Shown: positions 17,040 to 26,225 of the stretch, piece after piece | Numbering within the stretch: the first letter of the stretch is position 1 | Layout of the letters: each line of letters opens with the position of its first letter | Assembly (NCBI RefSeq): GCF_034424545.1 | Contig: NZ_CP139970.1 | Location: 3,286,001 to 3,350,000 of the forward strand | Source: Trinickia caryophylli | GTDB taxonomy: Bacteria > Pseudomonadota > Gammaproteobacteria > Burkholderiales > Burkholderiaceae | Direction of reading: 5' to 3' | DNA length: 64,000 nt | Made by a program: the position numbers and the translations under genes | Notes under the pieces: model-generated | Databases searched by the model: none | Told to the model about the DNA's origin: nothing | The model's input: the letters and a program-made list of their open reading frames with translations, nothing else

Positions 17040-17214
17040 AGCGGGGCGGTGGCCCGCTCGCGACGCCCCGCCGAATCCAGGCATGGCAACGCCGTCGGCA
17101 GGGCAGATCGCCGGTACGGTCTCGCCGAACGGACTACCCGCCGCGCTGCCGCGAGCTGGTCGCGATCCGATAAACTTTCGGTATTGGAGCCAGACTCTGC
17201 AAGGAGGCAACCCG

Positions 17215-17385
17215 ATGACACTGATCATTTATCTGATTGGATGGCTGATCCTGATAGGCGGCGTGTCGTGGGGGCTGATCGCCATGCATGTGTCGCAACA
17301 CACGGTTGCCATCGTGGCGGTCATCCTGCTCGGTATCGCCGTGATCACGGCGGCTACCCGCACACGCAACCGCGACCGCTCGTAG
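17215..17385 (+). CDS. Small two-helix membrane protein
   Basis: A protein of 56 residues starting at ATG 17215, seven bases after AAGGAGG. Two hydrophobic helices (TLIIYLIGWLILIGGVSWGL and TVAIVAVILLGIAVITAA) are joined by a short polar link, with a basic tail RTRNRDRS. The strong ribosome site argues that it is a real gene. No function can be assigned. Confidence 0.7.
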   Translation: MTLIIYLIGWLILIGGVSWGLIAMHVSQHTVAIVAVILLGIAVITAATRTRNRDRS

Positions 17386-17435
17386 AGGCTCTCCCCGGTG
17401 CACGTTATAGGCGCCCTGAAATCAGTGAACTTGCA

Positions 17436-17963
17436 ATGACCGATACCTCCTTTTCCTCGCCCGATTCCGCGGCGCAAAACCTTGCCCCCGAGGCTCCCGA
17501 GACGGTGCACGAGGACGGCTTGTGGCGCGACGGCGGCTGGACCGCCCGCGTGATCAAGAACGAGGACGACGACGGTTGGGCCGTCGAAATGATCAAGGAC
17601 GGGGAGCCGGAACCCGCGCTGGTCGGTCCTTGGACGATGGGGCGCAACAAGAAGGATCCGAAGCCGCTCGATGTGTCGGCGTTCAACACGCTGGTGAAGA
17701 CGGCGTCGGAGGTATTGCGCCGCCACGAACAGCAGTTGCGCGCGCAACTGCACAAGCGGGTGACGGTCGGCGCGGGGGCGGGCGGTGGCGAATTGGAGAT
17801 CACGCTCGACATCGTGCCCGACGAGGACGAGCCCTATGCGTTGCTGACGGCGCTCGACGCCTTTGGCGAGCAGTTGGCTCAAGTGCAGGTGGCACCCAAC
17901 TTCAAGCTCAACAAGGCGAGTGCCGCCAACTGGGTGGAGAACGAGTTTCGTCGGCCTGGCTGA
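17436..17963 (+). CDS. Conserved hypothetical protein
   Basis: A protein of 175 residues, soluble and acidic. After a Ser/Pro-rich start it has WRDGGWTARVIKNEDDDGWA, VEMIKDGEPEPALVGPWTMG, a helical part SAFNTLVKTASEVLRRHEQQ, then ELEITLDIVPDEDEPYALLT. I do not recognise a named domain. The regular GC-rich codon use and compact order of features indicate a genuine gene. It follows the small membrane protein with a 50-base gap and may share its transcript. Confidence 0.7.
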   Translation: MTDTSFSSPDSAAQNLAPEAPETVHEDGLWRDGGWTARVIKNEDDDGWAVEMIKDGEPEPALVGPWTMGRNKKDPKPLDVSAFNTLVKTASEVLRRHEQQLRAQLHKRVTVGAGAGGGELEITLDIVPDEDEPYALLTALDAFGEQLAQVQVAPNFKLNKASAANWVENEFRRPG

Positions 17964-18075
17964 TGGCTGATGGACGATGGCGGGTCGGATGCGCTGCGAG
18001 ACCTGCCGTATCGGCGGCACCGGATGGACTGCGTAGAATGCGCACTTACCGATTACCTCACCAGGGCACTCTCGT

Positions 18076-18360
18076 ATGGCAATGAAGAAAACGGACCTTG
18101 AGAAAAACAAGGCGCTCAAGCTGACGCACTCGATGAAGCAGAGCCATTCCGAGCGTTTCGGCAAGGGCGCGGCCGATACGCCGCTCGGGCGGCGCGAGCA
18201 GCGCAAGCTGGATCAGGCGAAAGGGCTCGTGCCGTTCGCCTGCAAGCTCGACGGCGACTTGGCGAACCAGCTCAAGGAGCGCGCTGCGACGCACCCGGAG
18301 GGCATGACGGGCCTGCTCGACGAACTGCTGCGGCAGGCGCTCGCGGCAGCGGAACGGTAA
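18076..18360 (+). CDS. Conserved hypothetical protein, basic, possibly DNA-binding
   Basis: A protein of 94 residues. The first 50 are strongly basic and hydrophilic ([32 protein letters not shown]), the rest is a short domain with [20 protein letters not shown] and [13 protein letters not shown]. The end resembles a ribbon-helix-helix-like helix pair but this is not secure. No function assigned. The gene stands between the preceding hypothetical gene and ppnP, all on the plus strand. Confidence 0.65.
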   Translation: MAMKKTDLEKNKALKLTHSMKQSHSERFGKGAADTPLGRREQRKLDQAKGLVPFACKLDGDLANQLKERAATHPEGMTGLLDELLRQALAAAER

Positions 18361-18412
18361 CGGCACAATATCGGCGTCCACCCTATTCATCACGACTCAG
18401 AGGAGCAGCGCC

Positions 18413-18733
18413 ATGACGGCTGCGACGCAATTCGATCAAGTTTCCGTTATCAAGCGGGCCAACGTCTATTTCGACGGCAAGTGCGTGTCGCACACCGTTC
18501 TTTTTGCCGACGGCACGCGCAAGACGCTCGGTGTGATCCTGCCAGGTACCCTCAATTTCGGCACCGATGCCCCCGAGATCATGGAAGTGCAGGCCGGCCA
18601 ATGCCGTATTCGCCTCCAAGGCAGCGATCGGTGGATCACATACGGCGCGGGCGAATCGTTCTCGGTACCCGGCAAGAGCCGCTTCGATATCGAAGTAACC
18701 GAAACGCTCGACTACGTCTGCAGCTATCTGTGA
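18413..18733 (+). CDS. ppnP: Pyrimidine/purine nucleoside phosphorylase PpnP
   Basis: A protein of 106 residues in the size range of the PpnP (YaiE, DUF1255) cupins. Key segments are [40 protein letters not shown], and [20 protein letters not shown]. PpnP splits nucleosides with phosphate into the free base and ribose 1-phosphate in the cytosol. AGAGGAGCAGCGCC precedes the ATG. An 8-bp inverted repeat (18741-18748 with 18768-18775) just after the stop may end transcription before the convergent dehydrogenase gene. Confidence 0.93.
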   Translation: MTAATQFDQVSVIKRANVYFDGKCVSHTVLFADGTRKTLGVILPGTLNFGTDAPEIMEVQAGQCRIRLQGSDRWITYGAGESFSVPGKSRFDIEVTETLDYVCSYL

Positions 18734-18846
18734 ATGCAGAGGGCGGACGCCCGGTGCAAAGCCTCGTGTCCGCCCGTGTTGCCGGTTGCTTCCAGGTACG
18801 GGGTGGGCGCCGCGGCCGGACGTCGGCACGGTGACCCTCAGGCCGC

Positions 18847-20268
18847 TCACGATACGCCGAGCACCGATTTCGGTTCGAGAAACGCCTCCAGGCCGAACGT
18901 GCCGTACTCGCGGCCAATGCCCGATTGCTTGAAGCCACCGAAAGGTGCGGCGGGTTCATGCGCGAGCGAGTTGACGAGCACGCGCCCCGCTTCGATTTGC
19001 GATGCCACCGAGCGTGCCCGCGCGATGTCGGGCGACAGCACGTAAGCCTGCAAGCCATAGGGCGTATCGTTGGCAATGGCGATCGCGTGTTCGGTATCGC
19101 GGTACGCGATGATCGAAAGCACAGGTCCGAATATTTCCTCGCGCGCGATGGTCATGTCGTTCGACACATCGCTGAAGACGGTCGGGCGGACGAACCAGCC
19201 CGTTGCGATACCGTCCGGGCGTCCCGGCCCGCCGGCAATCAGCCGCGCGCCTTCTTCCATTCCGACACGGATGTACCGCTGCACGCGGTCCCATTGCTTC
19301 TGGCTGACCATCGGCCCGATGCTCGTGCGCGGGTCGCGCGGGTCGCCGGCCCGGATGCCCGCAATGGCGCGCACGACACGTGCCTCGAAGTCCGCGAGCC
19401 GGCGCTGCGGCACGAGTATGCGGGTGCCCGCGATGCACGCTTGTCCGCTGTTCATGAAGCCGGCCTCGAGCGCGAGCGGCACGGCTTCGTCGAAGTTCGC
19501 GTCGTCCAGCACGATGACGGGCGATTTGCCGCCAAGCTCCAACGTCACGCGCTTGAGCGTATCGGCGGCCGTGCGCAGGATCGTCTTGCCGACGGCTGTC
19601 GAGCCTGTGAACGATACCTTCGCCACGTCGGGATGCGAACTGATCTGTGCGCCGACCGTTTCGCCGCGGCCGGTGACGATGTTGAACACGCCGGGTGGCA
19701 GACCGGCTTCGTGCAGCGCCTGGGTCACCACGCGCGTCTGAATGGCGCTCATCTCGCTCGGTTTGACGACGGCCGTGCAGCCAGCGGCGAGCGCGCTCGC
19801 GAGTTTGCCGCAAATGAAGCCGGCATCGCTGTTCCAGGGCGTGATCAGCCCCGCCACGCCGAGCGGCTGCATCGTCACTTCGGCGGTGCCGGCGCGGCGG
19901 GTGAACGCATAGTCTTCGAGCATGCGGGCAGCATCCCGCAGCACGTTGCCGGCATGGCGGGCCATCCAGCGGCCGCGCGACACCGGTGCCCCATATTCCT
20001 CGACGATGGCTTCGAAAAGCGCATCTTCCCTGGCCGCAACGGCTTCGTGCATCCGCTTCAGCATGCCGATGCGCTCACGCTTGGTGGTGTGCGAAAACGC
20101 CGGAAACGCGCGTTTGGCCGCAGCGATGGCATCGCGCGCATCCGCTTCGGCTGCCAGACGAACGCGGCCGATCACTTGCTGCGTCGCCGGATTGAAAAGG
20201 TCGAACAATTCTTCTCCGCGCGGCGTGACGAACGCCCCGTCGATATAAATGGTGTCGATGATCTGCAT
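18847..20268 (-). CDS. NAD(P)-dependent aldehyde dehydrogenase
   Basis: A protein of 473 residues. Visible are PWNSDAGFICGKLASALAAG with the cofactor lysine (VVKPSE), FTGSTAVGKTI, the general base Glu244 in LELGGKSPVIV, the catalytic Cys278 in NSGQACIAGTRI, and EEIFGPVLSII. It oxidises an aldehyde to a carboxylate; the substrate is not evident. ATG at 20268 is chosen because GAGGATCGCC precedes it and the family starts there; the longer frame would cover the promoter. It is divergent from a LysR regulator that may control it. Confidence 0.93.
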   Translation of the reverse strand: MQIIDTIYIDGAFVTPRGEELFDLFNPATQQVIGRVRLAAEADARDAIAAAKRAFPAFSHTTKRERIGMLKRMHEAVAAREDALFEAIVEEYGAPVSRGRWMARHAGNVLRDAARMLEDYAFTRRAGTAEVTMQPLGVAGLITPWNSDAGFICGKLASALAAGCTAVVKPSEMSAIQTRVVTQALHEAGLPPGVFNIVTGRGETVGAQISSHPDVAKVSFTGSTAVGKTILRTAADTLKRVTLELGGKSPVIVLDDANFDEAVPLALEAGFMNSGQACIAGTRILVPQRRLADFEARVVRAIAGIRAGDPRDPRTSIGPMVSQKQWDRVQRYIRVGMEEGARLIAGGPGRPDGIATGWFVRPTVFSDVSNDMTIAREEIFGPVLSIIAYRDTEHAIAIANDTPYGLQAYVLSPDIARARSVASQIEAGRVLVNSLAHEPAAPFGGFKQSGIGREYGTFGLEAFLEPKSVLGVS

Positions 20269-20319
20269 GGCGATCCTCAAAACATTCCCTGATGCGTACG
20301 ATAGAGCGCCGGCATTGCG

Positions 20320-20335
20320 TTGACTAGGCGTACAA
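20320..20335. promoter_or_regulatory. Candidate LysR-type binding box between divergent genes
   Basis: TTGACTAGGCGTACAA has the T-N11-A form and imperfect dyad (TTG-N10-CAA) expected of a LysR-type site. It lies between the aldehyde dehydrogenase and LysR start codons, 52 and 32 bases from each. Assignment is from position and form only. Confidence 0.4.
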
Positions 20336-20366
20336 TCGGGAATGATGTGTTGAACGATTTGAGACA

Positions 20367-21266
20367 ATGAGGACGTCCGGCCTGCTCGAACTCGAAGCCG
20401 TACTGGCGGTGGCGCGTCATCGCAGCTTCCGGGCGGCCGCTGTAGAGATGGGCGTGTCGACGTCCGCGCTCAGCCACGCGGTAGCGGCGCTCGAGGCGCG
20501 TATCGGCGTTCGGCTCTTCAATCGCACCACACGCAGCGTCTCGCTATCCGAAGCCGGGGGGCAATTCGTGAGCGCGGTTGCACCGGCGTTATCCGCGATC
20601 CGGCTCGCGCTCGAGCAGGCGGGCAGCTTCCGCGACACGCCGTCGGGCACCCTGCGCATCAATACTTCGGTGGGCGCCGCGAACCGGGTCATGCCGGTCT
20701 TCATCGCGTTCTTGCAGCGCTACCCCGACATGAAGCTCGATATCGTGACGGAAGGACGGCTCGTCGACATCGTGGTCGAAGGCTTCGATGCCGGTATCCG
20801 CCTCGCCGAAACGGTGCCGCAGGATATGATCGCCGTCCCGTTCGGCGACCCGCTGCGGTTTGCCGTCGTGGGCACGCCTGCGTACATTGCGCAACACGGC
20901 GCACCGCGCACGCCTGCCGATCTCAAGGCCCACCGTTGCATACGCTCGCGCATGCCGAGCGGGGCAATTGCTCACTGGGAGTTCGCCCGGCGTGGGCAGA
21001 CGGTGCGCTTCGACGGCGAGGGTGCGCTGACGCTCGACGAGCCGGGCCTGATGCTCGCGGCGGCGCGGGCGGGCCTCGGGCTCGCCTATCTGACCGAATG
21101 GAACGTCAGCGCCGATCTGGCCGCCGGCACGCTCGTGCGCGTGCTGGAGGACTGGACGCCCCCACTCGACGGGCTTTGTCTTTACTATCCGGGCCGGCGC
21201 CATGTGCCGGCCGGATTGCGCGCCTTGATCGAGATGATTCGCGAGCGGGCGGGTTCGCCGGCTTGA
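20367..21266 (+). CDS. LysR family transcriptional regulator
   Basis: A protein of 299 residues. The N-terminal helix-turn-helix covers about residues 6-65 ([56 protein letters not shown]). The rest is a two-lobed periplasmic-binding-protein-like effector domain ([20 protein letters not shown] and [20 protein letters not shown]). It resembles the subgroup that regulates an adjacent divergent oxidoreductase. The likely target is the aldehyde dehydrogenase gene starting 98 bases away. Confidence 0.93.
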   Translation: MRTSGLLELEAVLAVARHRSFRAAAVEMGVSTSALSHAVAALEARIGVRLFNRTTRSVSLSEAGGQFVSAVAPALSAIRLALEQAGSFRDTPSGTLRINTSVGAANRVMPVFIAFLQRYPDMKLDIVTEGRLVDIVVEGFDAGIRLAETVPQDMIAVPFGDPLRFAVVGTPAYIAQHGAPRTPADLKAHRCIRSRMPSGAIAHWEFARRGQTVRFDGEGALTLDEPGLMLAAARAGLGLAYLTEWNVSADLAAGTLVRVLEDWTPPLDGLCLYYPGRRHVPAGLRALIEMIRERAGSPA

Positions 21267-21316
21267 GTTCACAGCGCCCGCTCGCGCCGTGTTTGCCTTC
21301 GCTGCGTCAAACTGAC

Positions 21317-21344
21317 TCAAGTTTGCCGACCGACCGGCCGTTAA
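21317..21344 (+). promoter_or_regulatory. Sigma-28 (FliA) promoter of the Aer-like receptor
   Basis: TCAAGTTT at 21317-21324 and GCCGTTAA at 21337-21344 are separated by 12 bases. The flagellar sigma-28 consensus is TAAAGTTT or TCAAG, 11-13 bases, GCCGATAA; each box differs by one base. It lies about 90 bases before the chemoreceptor ATG, consistent with control by the flagellar regulon. Confidence 0.75.
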
Positions 21345-21433
21345 TGCATTAAACGCTCCTGAGCTTCGATACGCCCCCGTGTGCCCTGGATGGTCCGAGG
21401 CACGGCCTTGCTATTTCTCCGAGTCACAGAACG

Positions 21434-22978
21434 ATGCGCAATAACGGCCCCGTCACCCAACGCGAATACGAATTGACCGACGACATCACCCTGATGTCGA
21501 CGACCGACACGAAAAGCCGCATCCTCTACGGGAACGCGGCCTTCGTGGAGGTCAGCGGCTTCACCCGCGAGGAGCTGGAGGGGCAGCCACACAACATCGT
21601 TCGCCATCCCGACATGCCGAGCGAAGCGTATGCGGATATGTGGAAGACGCTCGAGGGCGGCGAGCCGTGGACGGCCATCGTCAAGAACCGGCGCAAGGAC
21701 GGCGATCACTACTGGGTACGCGCCAATGCGATGCCCGTGGTGCAGCGCGGGCAGACGGTCGGCTACATGTCCGTGCGCACGCGTCCGTCGCGCGAGGAAG
21801 TGGCGTCCGCCGAAGCGCTTTACGCGGCGATGCGCGAAGGCCGCGCGGGCAGCGTCGGATTCCATAAGGGCGTGGTCGTGCGCATGGGCTGGCGCCGCTT
21901 CACGTCGGCCCTCAAGACGATGACCGTACGGTGGCGCATCCGCTCGACCCTCATCGCACTCGTTGCGCTGGTAAGCGCGGCAACGTGGGCCGCCGGCGAG
22001 ACGGGCGGCCACCTGGGTGCGATCGCCGGCGCGACGGCCGTGGCTGCCACGCTTGCATCGCTCTGGCTCGAAGCGCAGATTGCGGTCCCGCTCGAGACGT
22101 TGCGCAGACACGCACTGCGTGTGGCATCGGGAGACGGGCGCGACACGCTCGAGATCGATCGTGTCGACGAGATCGGCATGACGTTGCGTACGATCAATCA
22201 ACTGGGCCTGGTTCTGCGTTGGCTCGTCGACGACGTGAGCGAGCAGGTGCGTCACGTCGAAGTGGGCATCAACGAATTTGCGCAAGGCAACGCGGATTTG
22301 AGTTCGCGCACCGAACAGGCTGCCTCGAGCGTGCAGCAAACCGCGTCTTCGATGGCGCAGATGACATCGTCGGTGAAGAGCAATGCCGATACGGCTTCGG
22401 CGGCCAACGATCTGTCGAGCGCGGCGAGCGAAGCGGCGGCGATGGGAGGGCGCGCGGTGGGCGAGGTCGTGCATACGATGAACGACATCACGGCCAGCTC
22501 GCGCAAGATCGGCGACATCATCGGCGTGATCGACGGCATCGCGTTTCAGACCAACATCCTGGCGTTGAACGCGGCCGTCGAGGCGGCCCGCGCGGGCGAG
22601 CAGGGGCGCGGCTTCGCCGTGGTTGCCGGCGAGGTGCGCAGTCTCGCGCAACGCAGCGCGCAGGCCGCCAAGGAAATCAAGTCGCTCATCGATGCGAGCG
22701 TAGGCAAGGTGGAATCGGGCGCGAAGCTCGTCGACGACGCCGGCCGCACGATGGAAGACATCGTCGCCCAGGTCAAGCGCGTGTCCGATCTCATCGCCGA
22801 AATCAGTTCGGCGACGAACGAGCAGAGCGCCGGCGTTGCACAGATCGACAGTGCCGTAAGCGATCTCGACAACATCACCCAGCAAAACGCCGCGCTCGTC
22901 GAGCAAAGCGCGGCCGCGCTCGCAAGCCTCAGGCAGCAGGCCACGCGGCTCGTGCAGGCCGTGACCGTATTCCGCTGA
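21434..22978 (+). CDS. Aer-like methyl-accepting chemotaxis (energy taxis) receptor
   Basis: A protein of 514 residues. An N-terminal PAS domain (about 1-115) has the Aer FAD-binding signature [18 protein letters not shown]. Two hydrophobic helices at about 170-187 and 191-212 anchor it with no large periplasmic domain. HAMP follows (to about 270), then the MCP signalling hairpin with [20 protein letters not shown] and [20 protein letters not shown]. It should sense redox state or oxygen through FAD and signal to CheW/CheA. No che genes are in the window. A FliA-type promoter lies upstream. Confidence 0.95.
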   Translation: MRNNGPVTQREYELTDDITLMSTTDTKSRILYGNAAFVEVSGFTREELEGQPHNIVRHPDMPSEAYADMWKTLEGGEPWTAIVKNRRKDGDHYWVRANAMPVVQRGQTVGYMSVRTRPSREEVASAEALYAAMREGRAGSVGFHKGVVVRMGWRRFTSALKTMTVRWRIRSTLIALVALVSAATWAAGETGGHLGAIAGATAVAATLASLWLEAQIAVPLETLRRHALRVASGDGRDTLEIDRVDEIGMTLRTINQLGLVLRWLVDDVSEQVRHVEVGINEFAQGNADLSSRTEQAASSVQQTASSMAQMTSSVKSNADTASAANDLSSAASEAAAMGGRAVGEVVHTMNDITASSRKIGDIIGVIDGIAFQTNILALNAAVEAARAGEQGRGFAVVAGEVRSLAQRSAQAAKEIKSLIDASVGKVESGAKLVDDAGRTMEDIVAQVKRVSDLIAEISSATNEQSAGVAQIDSAVSDLDNITQQNAALVEQSAAALASLRQQATRLVQAVTVFR

Positions 22979-23105
22979 AGCGTGCCGGCGGGGCCGGGGC
23001 CGCTGCGTGGCTGCGCATCGGTACGGCGGACGGCGTCTGCGGGAGTCGGGCAGTGCTATTCTCTCGTCCGATTCAACCATGCGCCTTCGCGGCGCGATTT
23101 CCGCC

Positions 23106-24041
23106 ATGACCGATCTCATCAAGCGCGCTTCGACCGAAGCGCGCGCGTTTCGCAGCACGTCCCGCCGCCATGCCCGCACCGCGGCAACCGAAGGCAGGGC
23201 CCCCAAACTCAACAGCAAGCGCGGTCGGGGGCTGGACGATGCGTCGGGCGCCGATGCATCGACTCTGATCGACATGCCCCGCAAGCCGCGCTTCGCGCCC
23301 GTTACGTTCTCGGAAGAGGGGGGCGTGCGCTATCTGCATTTCGGCACCGAATGGGTGCAGGGCGCGATGCGCATCCGCAAGCCGGATCACATCGAACTCG
23401 AGTATGCGCAGCAGATGATGGCGTGGCTGCTCTTTCTGGAGACGCCGAAGCGCATCGTGCAACTGGGGCTCGGCACGGGCGCGCTCACGAAGTTCGCTTA
23501 TCGCTTCTTGCCCCGCGCGCGCGTGGAGGCGGTCGAGCTGAACCCGGCTGTCGTGGTCGCGGCGCGCACGATGTTCGCGTTGCCCTCCGACGACTCTCGC
23601 CTCGCCGTGCACGAGGCCGACGCATGGGACTTCGTCAACGACCGGGCCAACCACGGAACGGTCGGTGCACTGCAGGTCGACCTCTATGACGCGACGGCCC
23701 GCGGGCCGGTGCTCGACAGCGTGGCGTTCTATCGCGCCGCGCGCGCATGCCTGGGCGAGGCGGGCGTGATGACGGTGAATCTGTTCGGCGATCACCCGAG
23801 TTTCGTGCGCAACATGAAGCACCTGAAGGCGGCGTTCGACGCTCGCGTGATCGCGTTGCCCGAGGTTCACGAAGGCAACCGGATCGTCCTCGCATTTTCC
23901 GGGCCCGCCCTCAGCGTGCCGTTCGCCGCGCTCGACACGCGCGCGAAGCTGATCGAGGGCACGCTCCGTCTGCCGGCGCGCAAGTGGGTGAGCGCGCTGA
24001 AGGCGGTGCTGCCCCCAGGCGTGACCACGTTCGACATCTGA
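23106..24041 (+). CDS. Spermidine synthase-like protein
   Basis: A protein of 311 residues from ATG 23106 (other in-frame starts lie upstream at 23079 and earlier). After a basic start of about 60 residues it shows the aminopropyltransferase/methyltransferase fold: GTEWVQGAMRIRKPDHIELE, YAQQMMAWLLFLE, then RIVQLGLGTGALTKFAYRFL, RVEAVELNPAVVVAARTMF and ALQVDLYDATARGPVLDS. It lacks obvious full spermidine synthase polyamine-site motifs, so the name reflects fold only. It may be a methyltransferase or polyamine-related enzyme. Confidence 0.8.
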   Translation: MTDLIKRASTEARAFRSTSRRHARTAATEGRAPKLNSKRGRGLDDASGADASTLIDMPRKPRFAPVTFSEEGGVRYLHFGTEWVQGAMRIRKPDHIELEYAQQMMAWLLFLETPKRIVQLGLGTGALTKFAYRFLPRARVEAVELNPAVVVAARTMFALPSDDSRLAVHEADAWDFVNDRANHGTVGALQVDLYDATARGPVLDSVAFYRAARACLGEAGVMTVNLFGDHPSFVRNMKHLKAAFDARVIALPEVHEGNRIVLAFSGPALSVPFAALDTRAKLIEGTLRLPARKWVSALKAVLPPGVTTFDI

Positions 24042-24099
24042 GCGCCGGGCCGCCCGGCCACCCGCTGCGGGCGGCCTGCTCGCCCAGGGTCCGCCCTGC

Positions 24100-24127
24100 T
24101 TGACCGGCCGGGCGCGCCTCTTATACT
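24100..24127 (+). promoter_or_regulatory. Sigma-70 promoter of the DUF3311-mctP operon
   Basis: TTGACC (24100-24105), 16 bases, TATACT (24122-24127): four to five of six consensus bases at each box and near-ideal spacing. Transcription would begin near 24134, about 95 bases before the first ATG of the operon. Confidence 0.7.
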
Positions 24128-24229
24128 CTTGCGAAGCTTTTGAGATGCCCGGGAGCGCGCGCTCGAAAGGCGGCGGGCCCGGTCACGATACGGGTTGCAG
24201 GTTCGATAAAGAGTAAAAGAGGAGACGTC

Positions 24230-24472
24230 ATGGCTCACGACGCCGACGCCAAAAGAGCCGCCAAACGCTGGCTCTGGCTGCTGGTCATTCCCTGGATCGC
24301 GATGATCTGGGTGCCGTCATACAACAAGGTCGACCCGCAGCTCTGGGGCTTCCCGTACTTCTACTGGTACCAGCTCTTCTGGGTGCTCGTGAGCGCCGTG
24401 ATCACGGCGGTCGTCTATTTCAAGACCAAGAACGTGTCCAGGCCGGACGCAGGCCGGGGAGACGCACAATGA
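24230..24472 (+). CDS. DUF3311 small membrane protein (symporter subunit-like)
   Basis: A protein of 80 residues with two helices: WLWLLVIPWIAMIWVPSYNK and YWYQLFWVLVSAVITAVVYF. DUF3311 proteins are typically encoded immediately before a sodium:solute symporter, as here, and are thought to be accessory subunits. AGAGGAG precedes ATG at 24230. Its stop overlaps the symporter start (ATGA at 24469), which points to coupled translation. Confidence 0.9.
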   Translation: MAHDADAKRAAKRWLWLLVIPWIAMIWVPSYNKVDPQLWGFPYFYWYQLFWVLVSAVITAVVYFKTKNVSRPDAGRGDAQ

Positions 24473-26019
24473 ATGCGACCGCAACGATCGTCTTCGTTCT
24501 CTTTTTTGTCGCCGTCACGATTCTCGGCTTCGTGGCCGCGCACTGGCGCCGCGGCGACCTCGCGCATCTCGAGGAGTGGGGTCTCGGTGGCCGGCGCTTC
24601 GGTACGATCGTCACCTGGTTTCTGCTCGGCGGCGATCTTTACACGGCCTATACATTCGTTGCCGTGCCCGCGCTCGTATTCGGTGCCGGCGCAATGGGCT
24701 TTTTCGCGTTGCCCTATACGATCCTCATCTATCCGTTCGCGTTCGTCGTCTTTCCGAAGCTGTGGGCCGTTGCCAAGCGCCATGGATACGTGACCTCGGC
24801 CGATTTCGTGAGTGCGCGTTACGGAAGCCGCATGCTCGCGCTTGCCGTGGCCGTGACCGGTATCGTGGCGACGATGCCGTACATCGCACTGCAACTGGTC
24901 GGTATCGAGGTCGTGATCGGCGCGCTCGGCTTCAACACCTCGGGCTTCGTAGGCGATCTGCCGCTCATCATCGCATTCGCGATTCTCGCGGCCTACACCT
25001 ATACGTCGGGGCTTCGTGCGCCGGCGATGATCGCCGTCGTCAAGGATCTGCTGATCTACATCACGATCGCAGTAGCCATCATCGTGATTCCGATGCAGTT
25101 GGGCGGGTTCTCGCACATCTTCGCGACCGTGCCGCCCGCGAAACTGTTGCTCAAAGCGCCGGACGCCTCGAGCCTCAACGGCTATAGCGCGTATGCCTCG
25201 CTTGCCGTCGGCTCCGCGCTCGCGCTCTTCCTGTATCCGCACTCGGTCACGGCGATTCTTTCGTCGTCGTCGGGCAACACGATTCGCCGCAACATGGCGA
25301 TGCTGCCGGCCTATTCGCTCGTGCTCGGCCTGCTTGCGCTGCTCGGCTTCATGGCGCTCGCCTCGGGCGTGAAGGACATGCCGGAATTCGCGCCTTACTT
25401 CAAGGCGTTCGGGCCGAACTTCGCCGTCCCCGCGCTCTTCCTGCATTTCTTCCCGTCGTGGTTCGTCGGTGTGGCTTTCGCCGCCATCGGTATCGGCGCG
25501 CTCGTGCCGGCCGCCATCATGTCGATTGCGGCGGCGAACCTCTACACGCGCAACATCCACCGGGAGTTCGTCAATCGCAACATGTCGCACGAGCAGGAGA
25601 CGAACGTTGCGAAGCTGGTCTCGCTGATCGTCAAGGTGGGCGCGGTCGCCTTCATTCTCGGCCTGCCGCTCACCTACGCGATCCAACTGCAACTGCTCGG
25701 CGGCATTTGGATCATCCAGACGCTGCCCGCCATCGTCCTCGGTCTCTATACGCGCAAGCTCGACTATCGCGGGCTGTTGGCCGGCTGGGCCGTGGGTATC
25801 GGCGTCGGTACCTGGATGGCGGCCTCGCAGGGTCTGAAAAGCTCGATCTTCACGCTGCACGTGGGCGGGCTCGCGATTCCAGGTTACGCGGCGCTCTGGT
25901 CGCTTGCCGTCAATATCATCGTGGCGGTCGTCATGAGCGTCATCGTGCGCGCGATCGGCATGGCCGCGTCGGTCGATCGCACGCGCCCCGAGGATTACCT
26001 CGACGCGATCGAGAGCTGA
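24469..26019 (+). CDS. mctP: MctP-type monocarboxylate:sodium/proton symporter (SSS family)
   Basis: A protein of 516 residues with about 13 membrane helices. SSS-family features include WGLGGRRFGTIVTWFLLGGD, LYTAYTFVAVPALVFGAGAM, VTSADFVSARYGSRMLAL and AAIMSIAAANLYTRNIHREF. It is closest in layout to MctP carriers, which import lactate, pyruvate, acetate or alanine. Forms an operon with the DUF3311 gene. The exact substrate is inferred. Confidence 0.88.
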   Translation: MNATATIVFVLFFVAVTILGFVAAHWRRGDLAHLEEWGLGGRRFGTIVTWFLLGGDLYTAYTFVAVPALVFGAGAMGFFALPYTILIYPFAFVVFPKLWAVAKRHGYVTSADFVSARYGSRMLALAVAVTGIVATMPYIALQLVGIEVVIGALGFNTSGFVGDLPLIIAFAILAAYTYTSGLRAPAMIAVVKDLLIYITIAVAIIVIPMQLGGFSHIFATVPPAKLLLKAPDASSLNGYSAYASLAVGSALALFLYPHSVTAILSSSSGNTIRRNMAMLPAYSLVLGLLALLGFMALASGVKDMPEFAPYFKAFGPNFAVPALFLHFFPSWFVGVAFAAIGIGALVPAAIMSIAAANLYTRNIHREFVNRNMSHEQETNVAKLVSLIVKVGAVAFILGLPLTYAIQLQLLGGIWIIQTLPAIVLGLYTRKLDYRGLLAGWAVGIGVGTWMAASQGLKSSIFTLHVGGLAIPGYAALWSLAVNIIVAVVMSVIVRAIGMAASVDRTRPEDYLDAIES

Positions 26020-26062
26020 TGGCCAGGGTGTGCGCTTCGCCGTGAGACGCGAGGCGCACGCC

Positions 26063-26110
26063 GGGGCAACCTCGGGGGCAACGTCGGGGGCAACGTCGGG
26101 GGCAGCGTCG
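26063..26110. repeat. Four tandem 12-bp repeats
   Basis: The unit GGGGCAACGTCG is present four times head to tail: two exact copies (26075-26098) flanked by copies with one change each. It lies in the gap between mctP and the FUSC-family gene, in no supported coding frame. Confidence 0.9.
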
Positions 26111-26225
26111 GACAACTTCAGGGACTGGCGCCGCCATGCGGCGCCGTTCCTGCGCGGCACGGGTGGGTGGGCCGGCTGCGTTGCCGTATCGACGGCAGCC
26201 GCGGTTTCGCCGACAATCATTCGCC

